Source: Prevotella sp. CAG:755
Lineage (GTDB): Bacteria > Bacteroidota > Bacteroidia > Bacteroidales > Bacteroidaceae
Direction of reading: 5' to 3'
Assembly: GCA_000431275.1 (NCBI GenBank)
Contig: HF989196.1
Coordinates: 1 to 8,070 of the forward strand
DNA length: 8,070 bases
Made by a program: the position numbers and the translations under genes. Below are positions 1 to 7,108 of the stretch, in pieces; the stretch's first letter is position 1, and each line of letters opens with the position of its first letter. The notes beneath the pieces are model-generated. The model ran no database searches, was not told the DNA's origin, and saw only the letters and a list, made by a program, of their open reading frames with translations.

Positions 1-1185
1 GAGCGTGCGCCACACCTGGGGGGTGATGACCGTGCCGCCGACGCGCACGGGGAGCACGGCGTGGGGATGGAGGATGCGCTTGAACTCGCCGGACGCCAGC
101 TTCACGAGGGTCAGCAGGCGGATACACTTGAAGCCGCCCGTGGTGCTCCCCGCGCACGCGCCGACGGCCATGACGAACAGGATGAGCAGCGTGGTGAATG
201 CGGGCCACTGCATGAAGTCGTAGGAGGCAAAGCCCGTGGTCGACTGGCAGGAGACGACGTGGAAGGCGGCCTCGCGCACGGCACGCTCCAAGGGGTAGCC
301 GCACGAGAAATAGAGCGTGGCGGCAATGACGGCGGAGGCGCCCACACACAAGAGGGTGAAGCAGCGCAGCTCGCCGTCGCGCCACACCTCGCGCAGCCGG
401 CCCTTGATGAGCAGGAGGTAAAGGAGGGTGAAGTTGATGCTCGACACGAACATAAAGGCCAGCTCCACATATTCCACCGCGCTCGACCGGAACCAGGCGA
501 TGCCGTCTTGGTGTGTCGAGAAGCCGCCCGTGGCAGTCGTCGACATGGCGTGGTTCACCGCATCGAACGGCCCCATGCCCGCCAGCCAGAGGCTGACGGC
601 ACAGGCAGTGGTCAAGACCAGATAGACGCCCCAGAGCCACTGCGCCGTGGTACGGATGCGCGGATGGAGCTTGCCGAGCTTCATGCCCGTGGCTTCGGCC
701 GAAAAGAGTTTCAGGTCGCCCATGCCGACGGTCGGCAAGACGGCGAGCGTGAAAAAGACGATTCCCATGCCGCCGAACCAGTGCGTCAGGCTCCGCCAGA
801 AGAGCACGGAACGCGGCAGGCTGTCGATGTTGGTCAGCACGGTGGCGCCGGTGGTGGTGAAGCCGGACATGATCTCGAAAAAGGCGGCCGAGACGCGCGT
901 CTCGTAGCCTCCGACCAACAGGGGGAGCATCCCCACGACGGTGAAGGCCAGCCACGTGAGCAGGACGACGAGGTAGCCGTCGCGGCGGCTCATACGGCTC
1001 GGCGCGCCGCGCCCCACATACTTCAAGACACCGCCCGCGACGGCCGTGATGGCGATGGGGACGGCAAAGGCGGTGAAGTCGCGTTCGCCATAGAAGAGGC
1101 CGACCGCCACGCAGGCCAGCAGAAGCGCCCCCTCGATGAAGAGCAGCGAACCGAGGATGCTGCAATTGAGCTTGACGTTAATCAT
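1..1185 (-). CDS. trkH: TrkH-type potassium uptake channel subunit (3' end cut by window edge)
   Basis: Integral inner-membrane pore subunit of a Trk/Ktr-type K+ uptake system, working with the cytosolic TrkA encoded just upstream. The visible 395 residues carry the four P-loop filter segments of the SKT superfamily: GFTTTGAT (108-115), STTATGGFS (215-223), QSTTGFAS (314-321) and AGSTTGGFK (345-353), each with its conserved glycine. Hydrophobic helices alternate with these loops, and the basic stretch RMSRRDG (64-70) fits a cytoplasmic loop. TrkH proteins are usually about 480-500 residues, so roughly the last 90-100 are outside the window. The ATG at 1185 lies 15 nt after the trkA stop, with no clear Shine-Dalgarno site, as is common in Bacteroidota. 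It is the last visible gene of the dxs-trkA-trkH operon. Family assignment is very secure; ion preference (K+ alone or with Na+ coupling) is inferred from the family. Confidence 0.95.
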   Translation of the reverse strand, partial: MINVKLNCSILGSLLFIEGALLLACVAVGLFYGERDFTAFAVPIAITAVAGGVLKYVGRGAPSRMSRRDGYLVVLLTWLAFTVVGMLPLLVGGYETRVSAAFFEIMSGFTTTGATVLTNIDSLPRSVLFWRSLTHWFGGMGIVFFTLAVLPTVGMGDLKLFSAEATGMKLGKLHPRIRTTAQWLWGVYLVLTTACAVSLWLAGMGPFDAVNHAMSTTATGGFSTHQDGIAWFRSSAVEYVELAFMFVSSINFTLLYLLLIKGRLREVWRDGELRCFTLLCVGASAVIAATLYFSCGYPLERAVREAAFHVVSCQSTTGFASYDFMQWPAFTTLLILFVMAVGACAGSTTGGFKCIRLLTLVKLASGEFKRILHPHAVLPVRVGGTVITPQVWRTL

Positions 1186-1200
1186 AAGGCGTGCCGGAGG

Positions 1201-2547
1201 TCAGTTGAAATATCGTTCGAGCTTCTTGATGGCGTTGTCCAGACAGAAAGCCATCACCGTATCGCCGGCCTGGATCTGCGTCATACCGTTGATGAGAAGC
1301 CCGCGGCCGTCGCGCACGAGCCCGCCAAGCGTCACGGTGTCGGGCAGGCCAAGGTCGCGCACGGGACGCCGCGTCACCTTCGACCCCTCGGCGGCCACGA
1401 ACTCGGCCACGTCGGCCTTGGCCACGGTGAGGCACTTCACGTTCGTCACGTCGGCTTTCAGCATCATCTGATAGATGTGGCCGGCGGCGATGGTCTTCTT
1501 GTTGACAATCGAACCGATGTCGAGGCTCTCGGCCATGCTGATGTAGTCCGAACTCTCCACGCGGGCCACCGTCTTGCGCACACCGAGGCGCTTGGCTGCC
1601 AGGCAGGCAAGGATGTTGGCCTCGGCGCTCCCTGTGAGGGCCGCAAAGGCCTGTGCCGTCTCAATGCCTTCGTCTTTGAGCAGGTCCAGGTCGCGCCCGT
1701 CGCCGTGGATGATCAGGACATGGCGCCGGTCTTTCAGCAGTTCGCCGAGGCGGTAGCACTGGGCCTCGTCGGCCTCGATGACTTTCGCGTGCATGTAGTC
1801 GGGCAGGTTGCGCAAGGCTTGGAGCGTCGTGTCGCCGCCCCCCATAAAGATGACGCTGCGCACGTCGGGATAGTCCTCCTTTCCGGCCTGTTCGCGGACG
1901 TAGGGGATGTAGAGCGGCGTCGTCATGAAATAGACCACGTCGCCATGGCGCAGGCTGTCGTCGCCGTGGGGGATGAGAGTGTCCTGGCCACGCTTGACGG
2001 CCACTACGTGGTAAGGCGAGTCAGGGCCGCAGAGCGCTTTGAGCGGTACGTCGATGATGGGCGCTCCCCGACGCACCTTGACACCCAGCATGACAAGCAA
2101 GCCGTCGTGCACTTCCCACCACTGCCGCGTCCAGCTGCGGCGGATGGTAGCCATGATCTCGCGGCCGGCCAGCATTTCAGGATAGATGATAGAGTCGATG
2201 CCCACGCTGCGGAAAAAGGCACGGTTTTCTTCCGTAGTGTTCTCTTCGTTGTCCACTCGGGCCACGGTCTTGCGGGCTCCGAGCTTGCGCGCCAGCATAC
2301 AGCTGGTCATGTTGTGCGCCTCGTCGGGCGTCACGGCGATAAAGAGGCCGGCCCGGCCTGCCCCTGCCTCGCGCAGCCCCGCTATGGAGAGCGGCGACGC
2401 GCAGACGGTCATCAGGTCAAAGTCCGAACCGAGGCCTTCCAGCTTGGCGGCCGAGTCGTCCATGAGCACGATGTCGTGGCGCTCGCGGGCGAAGAGCTTG
2501 GCCAGATGGGTGCCGACGGCGCCGGCACCGGCGATGATGATTTTCAT
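1201..2547 (-). CDS. trkA: Trk system potassium uptake protein TrkA
   Basis: Cytosolic peripheral regulator that binds NAD(H)/nucleotides and gates the TrkH channel. The 448 residues match the full-length two-repeat architecture (E. coli TrkA is 458). The first RCK-N Rossmann domain has GAGAVG at 7-12 and an acidic residue at the end of beta 2 (D30). RCK-C 1 covers about 140-225. The second Rossmann domain starts near 230, with GGGD at 236-239 standing in for the glycine-rich loop. RCK-C 2 covers about 365-448. The phrase KTVARV occurs in both halves (93-98 and 325-330), showing the internal duplication. The second loop is less canonical than the first, so the two nucleotide sites may differ in affinity; this is inference. 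The ATG follows the dxs TGA by one nucleotide, suggesting translational coupling, and trkH follows 15 nt downstream. Confidence 0.96.
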   Translation of the reverse strand: MKIIIAGAGAVGTHLAKLFARERHDIVLMDDSAAKLEGLGSDFDLMTVCASPLSIAGLREAGAGRAGLFIAVTPDEAHNMTSCMLARKLGARKTVARVDNEENTTEENRAFFRSVGIDSIIYPEMLAGREIMATIRRSWTRQWWEVHDGLLVMLGVKVRRGAPIIDVPLKALCGPDSPYHVVAVKRGQDTLIPHGDDSLRHGDVVYFMTTPLYIPYVREQAGKEDYPDVRSVIFMGGGDTTLQALRNLPDYMHAKVIEADEAQCYRLGELLKDRRHVLIIHGDGRDLDLLKDEGIETAQAFAALTGSAEANILACLAAKRLGVRKTVARVESSDYISMAESLDIGSIVNKKTIAAGHIYQMMLKADVTNVKCLTVAKADVAEFVAAEGSKVTRRPVRDLGLPDTVTLGGLVRDGRGLLINGMTQIQAGDTVMAFCLDNAIKKLERYFN

Positions 2548-2548
2548 G

Positions 2549-4465
2549 TCAGAGGTTTTTACGTATGGCGGCGGCTATGCCTTCCGCGTCGATGCCCACA
2601 AGGTGGTGGAGGGAGGCCAAGTCGCCATGCTCGACAAACTGGTCGGGCAGGCCGAGGCGCTCGACGTGCACGTCGCAGTCATGGTCGGCAAAGTATTCCA
2701 GCACCGCCGAGCCCATACCGCCGGCGCGCACGCCGTCTTCGACCGTCACGACGCGGCGGAACGTCCGCCCGACCTCGTCGAGCAGTTCCGTGTCAAGCGG
2801 TTTGAGGAAACGCAAGTCGTAATGGGCCACCGCGACAGGCCGCCCCTCCGCGGCACGTTCGGCCTCGACACGGGCAATGGCCTCGGCGGCGGCGTGGCCG
2901 ATGGGGCCAAGCGTGATGACAGCCAGGTCGCGCCCATCGCGCAGCTTGCGGCCCCGCCCGACAGGCACTTCGGCCAGCGGGCAGCGCCAGTCACGCAGGT
3001 AGCCGCGCCCGCGGGGATAGCGGATGACGAAGAAGCCGTGGCCGGGCAGCTGGGCGGTGAACATCAGGCGGCGGAGCTCGTGCTCGTCATAGGGCGAGGC
3101 GACCGTGACGTTCGGCACGGGACGCAGGGCGGCCAGGTCGAAGGCGCCGTGATGCGTGGGGCCGTCCTCTCCGACCAGTCCGGCACGGTCGAGACAGAGC
3201 ACGACGGGCAGGTCCAGGATGGCGGCGTCGTGAATGATGTTGTCATAGGCCCGCTGCGCAAAGGCAGAGTAGATGTTGCAGAAAGGAATGAGCCCGTCCT
3301 TCGCCATGCCGGCCGAGAAAGTCACGGCGTGGCCTTCGGCGATGCCGACGTCAAAAGCGCGGTCGGGCATGGCGGCCATGAGCATATTCATCGAGCACCC
3401 CGTGGCCATGGCCGGCGTGACACCGACGATGGCCGGGTTGGCCTCGGCCAGCTCGACAAGCGTCTGCCCGAACACGTCCTGGAACCGGGGCGGCCGTCCG
3501 CTCGTATCCTCGACCAGGCGGATGCCTTGGTCGGGGTCGAAGCGGCCCGGGGCGTGCCACTCGCTCGGCGCCTTCTCGGCCGGGCCGAAGCCCTTGCCCT
3601 TGATGGTATGCACATGAAGCAGCTTGGGGCCGAGCATGTCCTTGATGTCGTGGAGCACACGCACGAGCTGGCCGACGTCATGCCCGTCCACCGGTCCGAA
3701 ATAACGTATGTTCAGCCCCTCGAAGATGTTCTGCTGCCCCTGCAACAGGCTCTTGACTGCATTGTTGAAGCGCAAGATGCTCTGCCGGCGGGCGTCGCCG
3801 AGCATACCGTGGCGCGTGGCCCACTGCGAGAGGCGGAAACGCAACCTGTTGTAGGCCGAGCTGGTGTGGAGCTGCAAGAGATACTGTTTCAGCCCCCCGA
3901 CGCTGCGGTCGATGCTCATGTTGTTGTCGTTCAGGATAATGAGCAGGTTGTTGGGCGTGGTCGAAGCGTTGTTGAGCCCCTCGAACGCCAGTCCGCCGCT
4001 CATCGACCCGTCGCCGATGACGGCCACCACCTTGCGCTCCGGATGGCCCTCCTTGATTGCCGCCACCGACATGCCCAGCGCCGCGCTGATCGAATTGCTG
4101 GCGTGGCCGCACGTAAAGGTATCATATTCGCTCTCCTTGGGCGTAGGGAAGGGAGCAAGCCCGTGGAAATGGCGGTTGGTCGAAAAACGCTCGCGCCGCC
4201 CGGTCAGTATTTTGTGCGCATAAGCCTGATGGCCTACGTCCCAGACGATGCGGTCGTCCGGCGTGTTGAACACGTAATGCAGCGCCACGATCAGCTCCAC
4301 AGCACCCAGGCTCGACGCAAAATGCCCCGAGTTGCAAGACAGCTCGTCGATGATGTCACGGCGCAACTCGCCGCACACCTGCGGCAGCAACTCCGGGCGC
4401 AGGCGCCGCAGGTCCGCCGGGCTGTTTATCCGGTTAAGTAATTCGTACTCAGGTCTTTCTTCCAT
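2549..4465 (-). CDS. dxs: 1-deoxy-D-xylulose-5-phosphate synthase
   Basis: Thiamine-diphosphate enzyme that condenses pyruvate and glyceraldehyde 3-phosphate to DXP with loss of CO2. It is the entry step of the MEP isoprenoid pathway and also feeds thiamine and pyridoxal synthesis; cytosolic. The protein is 638 residues, close to the usual 620-640. Visible landmarks: NSGH with H48; the ThDP/Mg motif GDGSMSGG (151-158) closing with NDN (179-181); catalytic Glu E377 in GIAEGHAV (374-381); the transketolase-like motif [15 protein letters not shown] (426-440); and a C-terminal transketolase domain from about 510. The Gln that follows the catalytic Glu in E. coli (EQH) is Gly here; I recall this form in other Bacteroidales, so it is not a sign of inactivity. 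The ATG at 4465 fits the conserved N-terminus and sits about 20 nt after a promoter-like element. It heads the operon with trkA and trkH. Confidence 0.97.
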   Translation of the reverse strand: MEERPEYELLNRINSPADLRRLRPELLPQVCGELRRDIIDELSCNSGHFASSLGAVELIVALHYVFNTPDDRIVWDVGHQAYAHKILTGRRERFSTNRHFHGLAPFPTPKESEYDTFTCGHASNSISAALGMSVAAIKEGHPERKVVAVIGDGSMSGGLAFEGLNNASTTPNNLLIILNDNNMSIDRSVGGLKQYLLQLHTSSAYNRLRFRLSQWATRHGMLGDARRQSILRFNNAVKSLLQGQQNIFEGLNIRYFGPVDGHDVGQLVRVLHDIKDMLGPKLLHVHTIKGKGFGPAEKAPSEWHAPGRFDPDQGIRLVEDTSGRPPRFQDVFGQTLVELAEANPAIVGVTPAMATGCSMNMLMAAMPDRAFDVGIAEGHAVTFSAGMAKDGLIPFCNIYSAFAQRAYDNIIHDAAILDLPVVLCLDRAGLVGEDGPTHHGAFDLAALRPVPNVTVASPYDEHELRRLMFTAQLPGHGFFVIRYPRGRGYLRDWRCPLAEVPVGRGRKLRDGRDLAVITLGPIGHAAAEAIARVEAERAAEGRPVAVAHYDLRFLKPLDTELLDEVGRTFRRVVTVEDGVRAGGMGSAVLEYFADHDCDVHVERLGLPDQFVEHGDLASLHHLVGIDAEGIAAAIRKNL

Positions 4466-4797
4466 GTATCACAGGATAGAGATTTGCAAATATACACTAA
4501 AAGACGCAAACTCCTCGGCTTTCGGCCCGAAAATCTGAACGGAGTCTGCCGCATACCCTGTCACAAGACCAACACACAGCCTCCGCGCACAGCGTCCAAG
4601 CCTGACACAAGGGAGAGAACGCCTTCCAGAAGAAACGGGAACGCCGACAGGAATTGCAGAACGGCTGACAAGGTGGATTGAAGCTGCTACCGTTTTTCCG
4701 GACAGGACGGCCTACACAGCAGACTACCTGAATGAGAAAATAAGAAAGTAATGCCTCCTTTTCGCCAGAACGTATGGAATAACTCTTTGGCTTTTCT
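4466..4797. other. 332-nt spacer between dxs and the methyltransferase; left island junction
   Basis: Divergent intergenic region between the host operon and the restriction-modification genes. It contains the dxs -7 element near its left end and leads into the methyltransferase promoter at its right end. Base composition falls from the GC-rich operon to about 50%, so the left border of the acquired DNA probably lies here. There is no ATG-initiated frame that looks coding. One stop-free stretch on the plus strand (4539-4751) ends in a charged, helix-like tail and may be the remnant of a lost gene; it is described under findings. I saw no terminator hairpin, no inverted-repeat end and no copy of this sequence at the right border. 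Confidence 0.5.
4487..4494 (-). promoter_or_regulatory. Bacteroidota -7 element for the dxs-trkA-trkH operon
   Basis: The minus strand reads TATATTTG, an exact match to the TAnnTTTG -7 consensus of Bacteroidota primary sigma factor promoters. Its 3' end lies 21 nt upstream of the dxs ATG, giving a short leader of about 15 nt. No convincing -33 TTTG is seen at the expected distance of about 20 nt; the nearest one (4507-4510, minus strand) is too close. Confidence 0.55.
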
Positions 4798-4805
4798 TAT
4801 CTTTG
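4798..4805 (+). promoter_or_regulatory. Bacteroidota -7 element for the methyltransferase/endonuclease genes
   Basis: TATCTTTG matches the TAnnTTTG consensus exactly and is followed by C, as is frequent in Bacteroidales promoters. Transcription would begin near 4811-4813. A TTTG at 4786-4789 is only 8 nt upstream, too close for a normal -33 box, and no other good -33 candidate is visible. The element overlaps the upstream TTG codon at 4803, so that codon would not be in the mRNA; this favours the GTG at 4827 as the start of the gene. Confidence 0.6.
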
Positions 4806-4826
4806 CAGTCAACTATACAAACAACA

Positions 4827-5936
4827 GTGAACGAAACAATCTATCCGGACGCTACCCACACACTACACGAACAGTGCCATAGGAAAAAGGAAGCCCCCCA
4901 ACTACCCCATTCCATCACCAGCACGAAAGAGGAAGAAGCGAACGCAAGCCGCCAGATTCCATTCCCGGCTCCCGAAAACCCCCATTTTACATTCATCGAC
5001 CTCTTCGCCGGGATGGGAGGCTTCCGGCTGGCCATGCAGACACAGGGCGGGAGATGCGTGTTCTCCTCAGAGTGGAACGTGTATGCCCAAAAGACTTATG
5101 CTGCCAACTTTGGAGAAGTTCCTTTCGGCGACATCACACAAGAAGAAACAAAGCAGGAAATCCCAAATTCATTTGACGTATTGTGTGCAGGCTTCCCATG
5201 CCAACCGTTTTCCATCGCCGGAGTGTCGAAAAAAAACAGTCTCGGACGGGAAACGGGCTTTCGGGACAAAACGCAAGGAACGCTGTTCTTCGATGTTGCG
5301 GACATCATCAGCCGCCATCGCCCCCGGGCTTTTTTCTTGGAGAACGTGAAAAACCTCATATCGCATGACAAAGGGCGGACGTTCCGGATTATCCGCTCAA
5401 CACTTGAAGAACTGAACTATTCGCTCCATTACAAAGTCATGGACGGGAAAGCGTTTGTCCCACAACATCGGGAACGCATCATGATGGTAGGTTTTGACCG
5501 TAGAATATACCATGACAAGGAAGCTTTCAACTTTCCCGAACTCGGTGAACCCTGTACCTGCATTAAAGACATCTTGGACGAAACGGTACCTGAGAAGTAC
5601 ACTCTTTCCGACAGATTATGGAACTATCTCCAAGCTTACGCTGAAAAGCACAGGGCAAAAGGTAATGGATTCGGATTCGGCCTTACAGACCTCCAAGGCA
5701 TAAGCCGCACGCTCAGCGCCCGTTACTACAAAGACGGGTCGGAAATCCTAATTCCGCAAGACCAAGGCCGTAACCCCCGCCGCCTCACTCCGCGTGAATG
5801 TGCGCGACTCATGGGGTATCCCGATAACTATATCATCGATGCAGTCTCCGACGTGCAGGCCTACAAACAATGCGGCAACTCCGTGGTAGTCCCCCTGATC
5901 ACCGCCGTCGCCCATCAAATTATCAAAGCGCTATAA
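4827..5936 (+). CDS. dcm: Dcm/M.EcoRII-type DNA (cytosine-5) methyltransferase
   Basis: Transfers a methyl group from S-adenosylmethionine to C5 of cytosine and protects host DNA from the partner endonuclease. With a GTG start it is 369 residues, and the motifs fall in order: I DLFAGMGG (58-65); IV with catalytic Cys in PCQPFS (C125); VI ENV (172-174); VIII QHRER (213-217); a target-recognition region with KGNGFGFG and RTLSARYYKDG; IX RRLTPRECARLMG; X GNS (350-352). The segments GVSKKNSLGR and TLSARYYKDG are nearly identical to those I recall in E. coli Dcm (CCWGG), so CCWGG or the related CCNGG is the inferred target. The N-terminal 50 residues are polar and unassigned. The frame has no ATG before motif I; only TTG 4803 (inside the promoter) or GTG 4827 can start it. 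The endonuclease ATG follows the stop by 2 nt. GC is well below the flanks, consistent with transfer. Confidence 0.93.
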   Translation: MNETIYPDATHTLHEQCHRKKEAPQLPHSITSTKEEEANASRQIPFPAPENPHFTFIDLFAGMGGFRLAMQTQGGRCVFSSEWNVYAQKTYAANFGEVPFGDITQEETKQEIPNSFDVLCAGFPCQPFSIAGVSKKNSLGRETGFRDKTQGTLFFDVADIISRHRPRAFFLENVKNLISHDKGRTFRIIRSTLEELNYSLHYKVMDGKAFVPQHRERIMMVGFDRRIYHDKEAFNFPELGEPCTCIKDILDETVPEKYTLSDRLWNYLQAYAEKHRAKGNGFGFGLTDLQGISRTLSARYYKDGSEILIPQDQGRNPRRLTPRECARLMGYPDNYIIDAVSDVQAYKQCGNSVVVPLITAVAHQIIKAL

Positions 5937-5938
5937 CA

Positions 5939-7108
5939 ATGGACAGCCTCGTAAACTCCGCAATAGCCAAAGTACGATCTGCCAGACTTTCATTTTGCCG
6001 CTTTATCACCGCAAACGACACAGGCGATACAGGAGCACACCAAGCTGGTTTCTACATACCCAAATGCGCAGCGCGCCTCTTGTTTGAAACACCGGGGCAG
6101 AAAGGAGAAAACAAGAGCCGTACCGTGCACATCTGTTGGCAAAACGACTTTACGACTGAAAGCAGGTTCATATATTATGGTCGCGGCACACGCAACGAAT
6201 ACCGCATCACACGCTTTGGACGGAATTTTCCCTTTTTCCAAGAGTCAGCCACAGGTGACTTGCTCATCGTCGCACAAGAAAGCGAAGATGACTATGCGGC
6301 TTTCGTATTATCGTCAGACCAAGACATCGAGGATTTCCTCGCTCATTTCAATCTGGACATTGGTTCCTTGAACCGGCTAATCGACACGTCGGCCTCCCTA
6401 GAAGGAAAGGACATCTTGGACGAGACCGTCCGCCACATCGTCGACAAATTTGAAGACTTCCCCCCTACAACGGAATTGGGAAGTCTCGCTCGTGAATGCT
6501 ATAACACTGCATTCCACATAAAAGCAGATCAGCTTTGCAGCTCACCCGATACGATCCTCATGCATTGGTTCAATACAGAATACAAACTGTTTAGAAACTT
6601 CGAAGACAAATTCTATCGCGACGCGTACCAACGGCCGTTTTCATGCTGTCAGGACTTGATTGACTTTGCCAACTCCATATTAAACAGGAGGAAGTCGCGT
6701 GCGGGGAAATCGCTCGAACATCATTTAGCAACAATCTTTTCAGCCAACCGCCTTCACTACGAGCAACAAATTGTCACAGAAGGCAACAAGCGTCCTGACT
6801 TCATCTTCCCCTCCGGAAAAGCCTATCACGACATTGTCTTCCCTACCAAGGATTTGGTATTCCTCGGCGCAAAAACCACATGCAAGGACAGGTGGCGTCA
6901 GATACTGAACGAGGCGAACCGCATTAAAGACAAATATCTTTTCACTCTCCAACAAGGCATCTCGAAAAACCAGTTAAGCGAAATGAAAAGCGAACACGTC
7001 ACCTTGGTCGTACCAGAAGCATATCGTCAGTCTTTCCCTGAGGAATTCCGGGCGAACATAAAATCATTGTCTTCCTTTATCGGTTTTGTCAAGTCCACGC
7101 AAGCATAA
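5939..7108 (+). CDS. EcoRII-family type IIE restriction endonuclease
   Basis: Cuts DNA lacking the partner's cytosine methylation. At 389 residues it is close to EcoRII (404). The N-terminal effector-binding domain (about 1-160) has NDTGDTGAHQAGFYIPK (26-42), with H34 and Y39 matching EcoRII H36 and Y41 as I recall them, and R85, E87, R89 in the second DNA-contact segment. The C-terminal catalytic domain (about 220-389) holds E260, D287 in RPDF, Y296, K312 in LGAKTT, K316, R318 and E325. Their spacing matches EcoRII E271, D299, Y308, K324, K328, R330 and E337 with a constant offset of 11-12, so the PD-(D/E)XK-type site appears intact. EcoRII needs a second copy of its site as allosteric effector; the same is inferred here. 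Inferred cut site is CCWGG or CCNGG. The ATG at 5939 follows the methyltransferase stop by 2 nt, so co-transcription is likely. An upstream in-frame ATG at 5870 lies within the methyltransferase and adds nothing conserved. The 3' end overlaps vsr by 82 nt. Low GC (about 45%). Confidence 0.93.
   Translation: MDSLVNSAIAKVRSARLSFCRFITANDTGDTGAHQAGFYIPKCAARLLFETPGQKGENKSRTVHICWQNDFTTESRFIYYGRGTRNEYRITRFGRNFPFFQESATGDLLIVAQESEDDYAAFVLSSDQDIEDFLAHFNLDIGSLNRLIDTSASLEGKDILDETVRHIVDKFEDFPPTTELGSLARECYNTAFHIKADQLCSSPDTILMHWFNTEYKLFRNFEDKFYRDAYQRPFSCCQDLIDFANSILNRRKSRAGKSLEHHLATIFSANRLHYEQQIVTEGNKRPDFIFPSGKAYHDIVFPTKDLVFLGAKTTCKDRWRQILNEANRIKDKYLFTLQQGISKNQLSEMKSEHVTLVVPEAYRQSFPEEFRANIKSLSSFIGFVKSTQA

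Noticed and set aside
61..2805. 914-codon open frame on the plus strand opposite trkH, trkA and the end of dxs
   Set aside because: It is the antisense shadow of GC-rich genes: rich in His, Arg, Ala, Gly, Asp and Glu with no recognisable domain, while the minus strand carries complete, well-known proteins.
2186..4441. 751-codon open frame on the plus strand opposite dxs and the 5' part of trkA
   Set aside because: Same reason: a GC-driven antisense frame with biased composition; dxs motifs on the other strand are intact.
4484..4681. 65-codon frame in the dxs-methyltransferase spacer
   Set aside because: It starts within the dxs -7 region and its composition (runs of Arg, Thr, Pro, Asn) lacks protein-like structure or any family match.
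5870..5938. N-terminal extension of the endonuclease from ATG 5870
   Set aside because: The 23 extra residues overlap the conserved motif X end of the methyltransferase in another frame and look like its shadow (RRRP-type composition); the ATG at 5939 fits EcoRII length and operon spacing.
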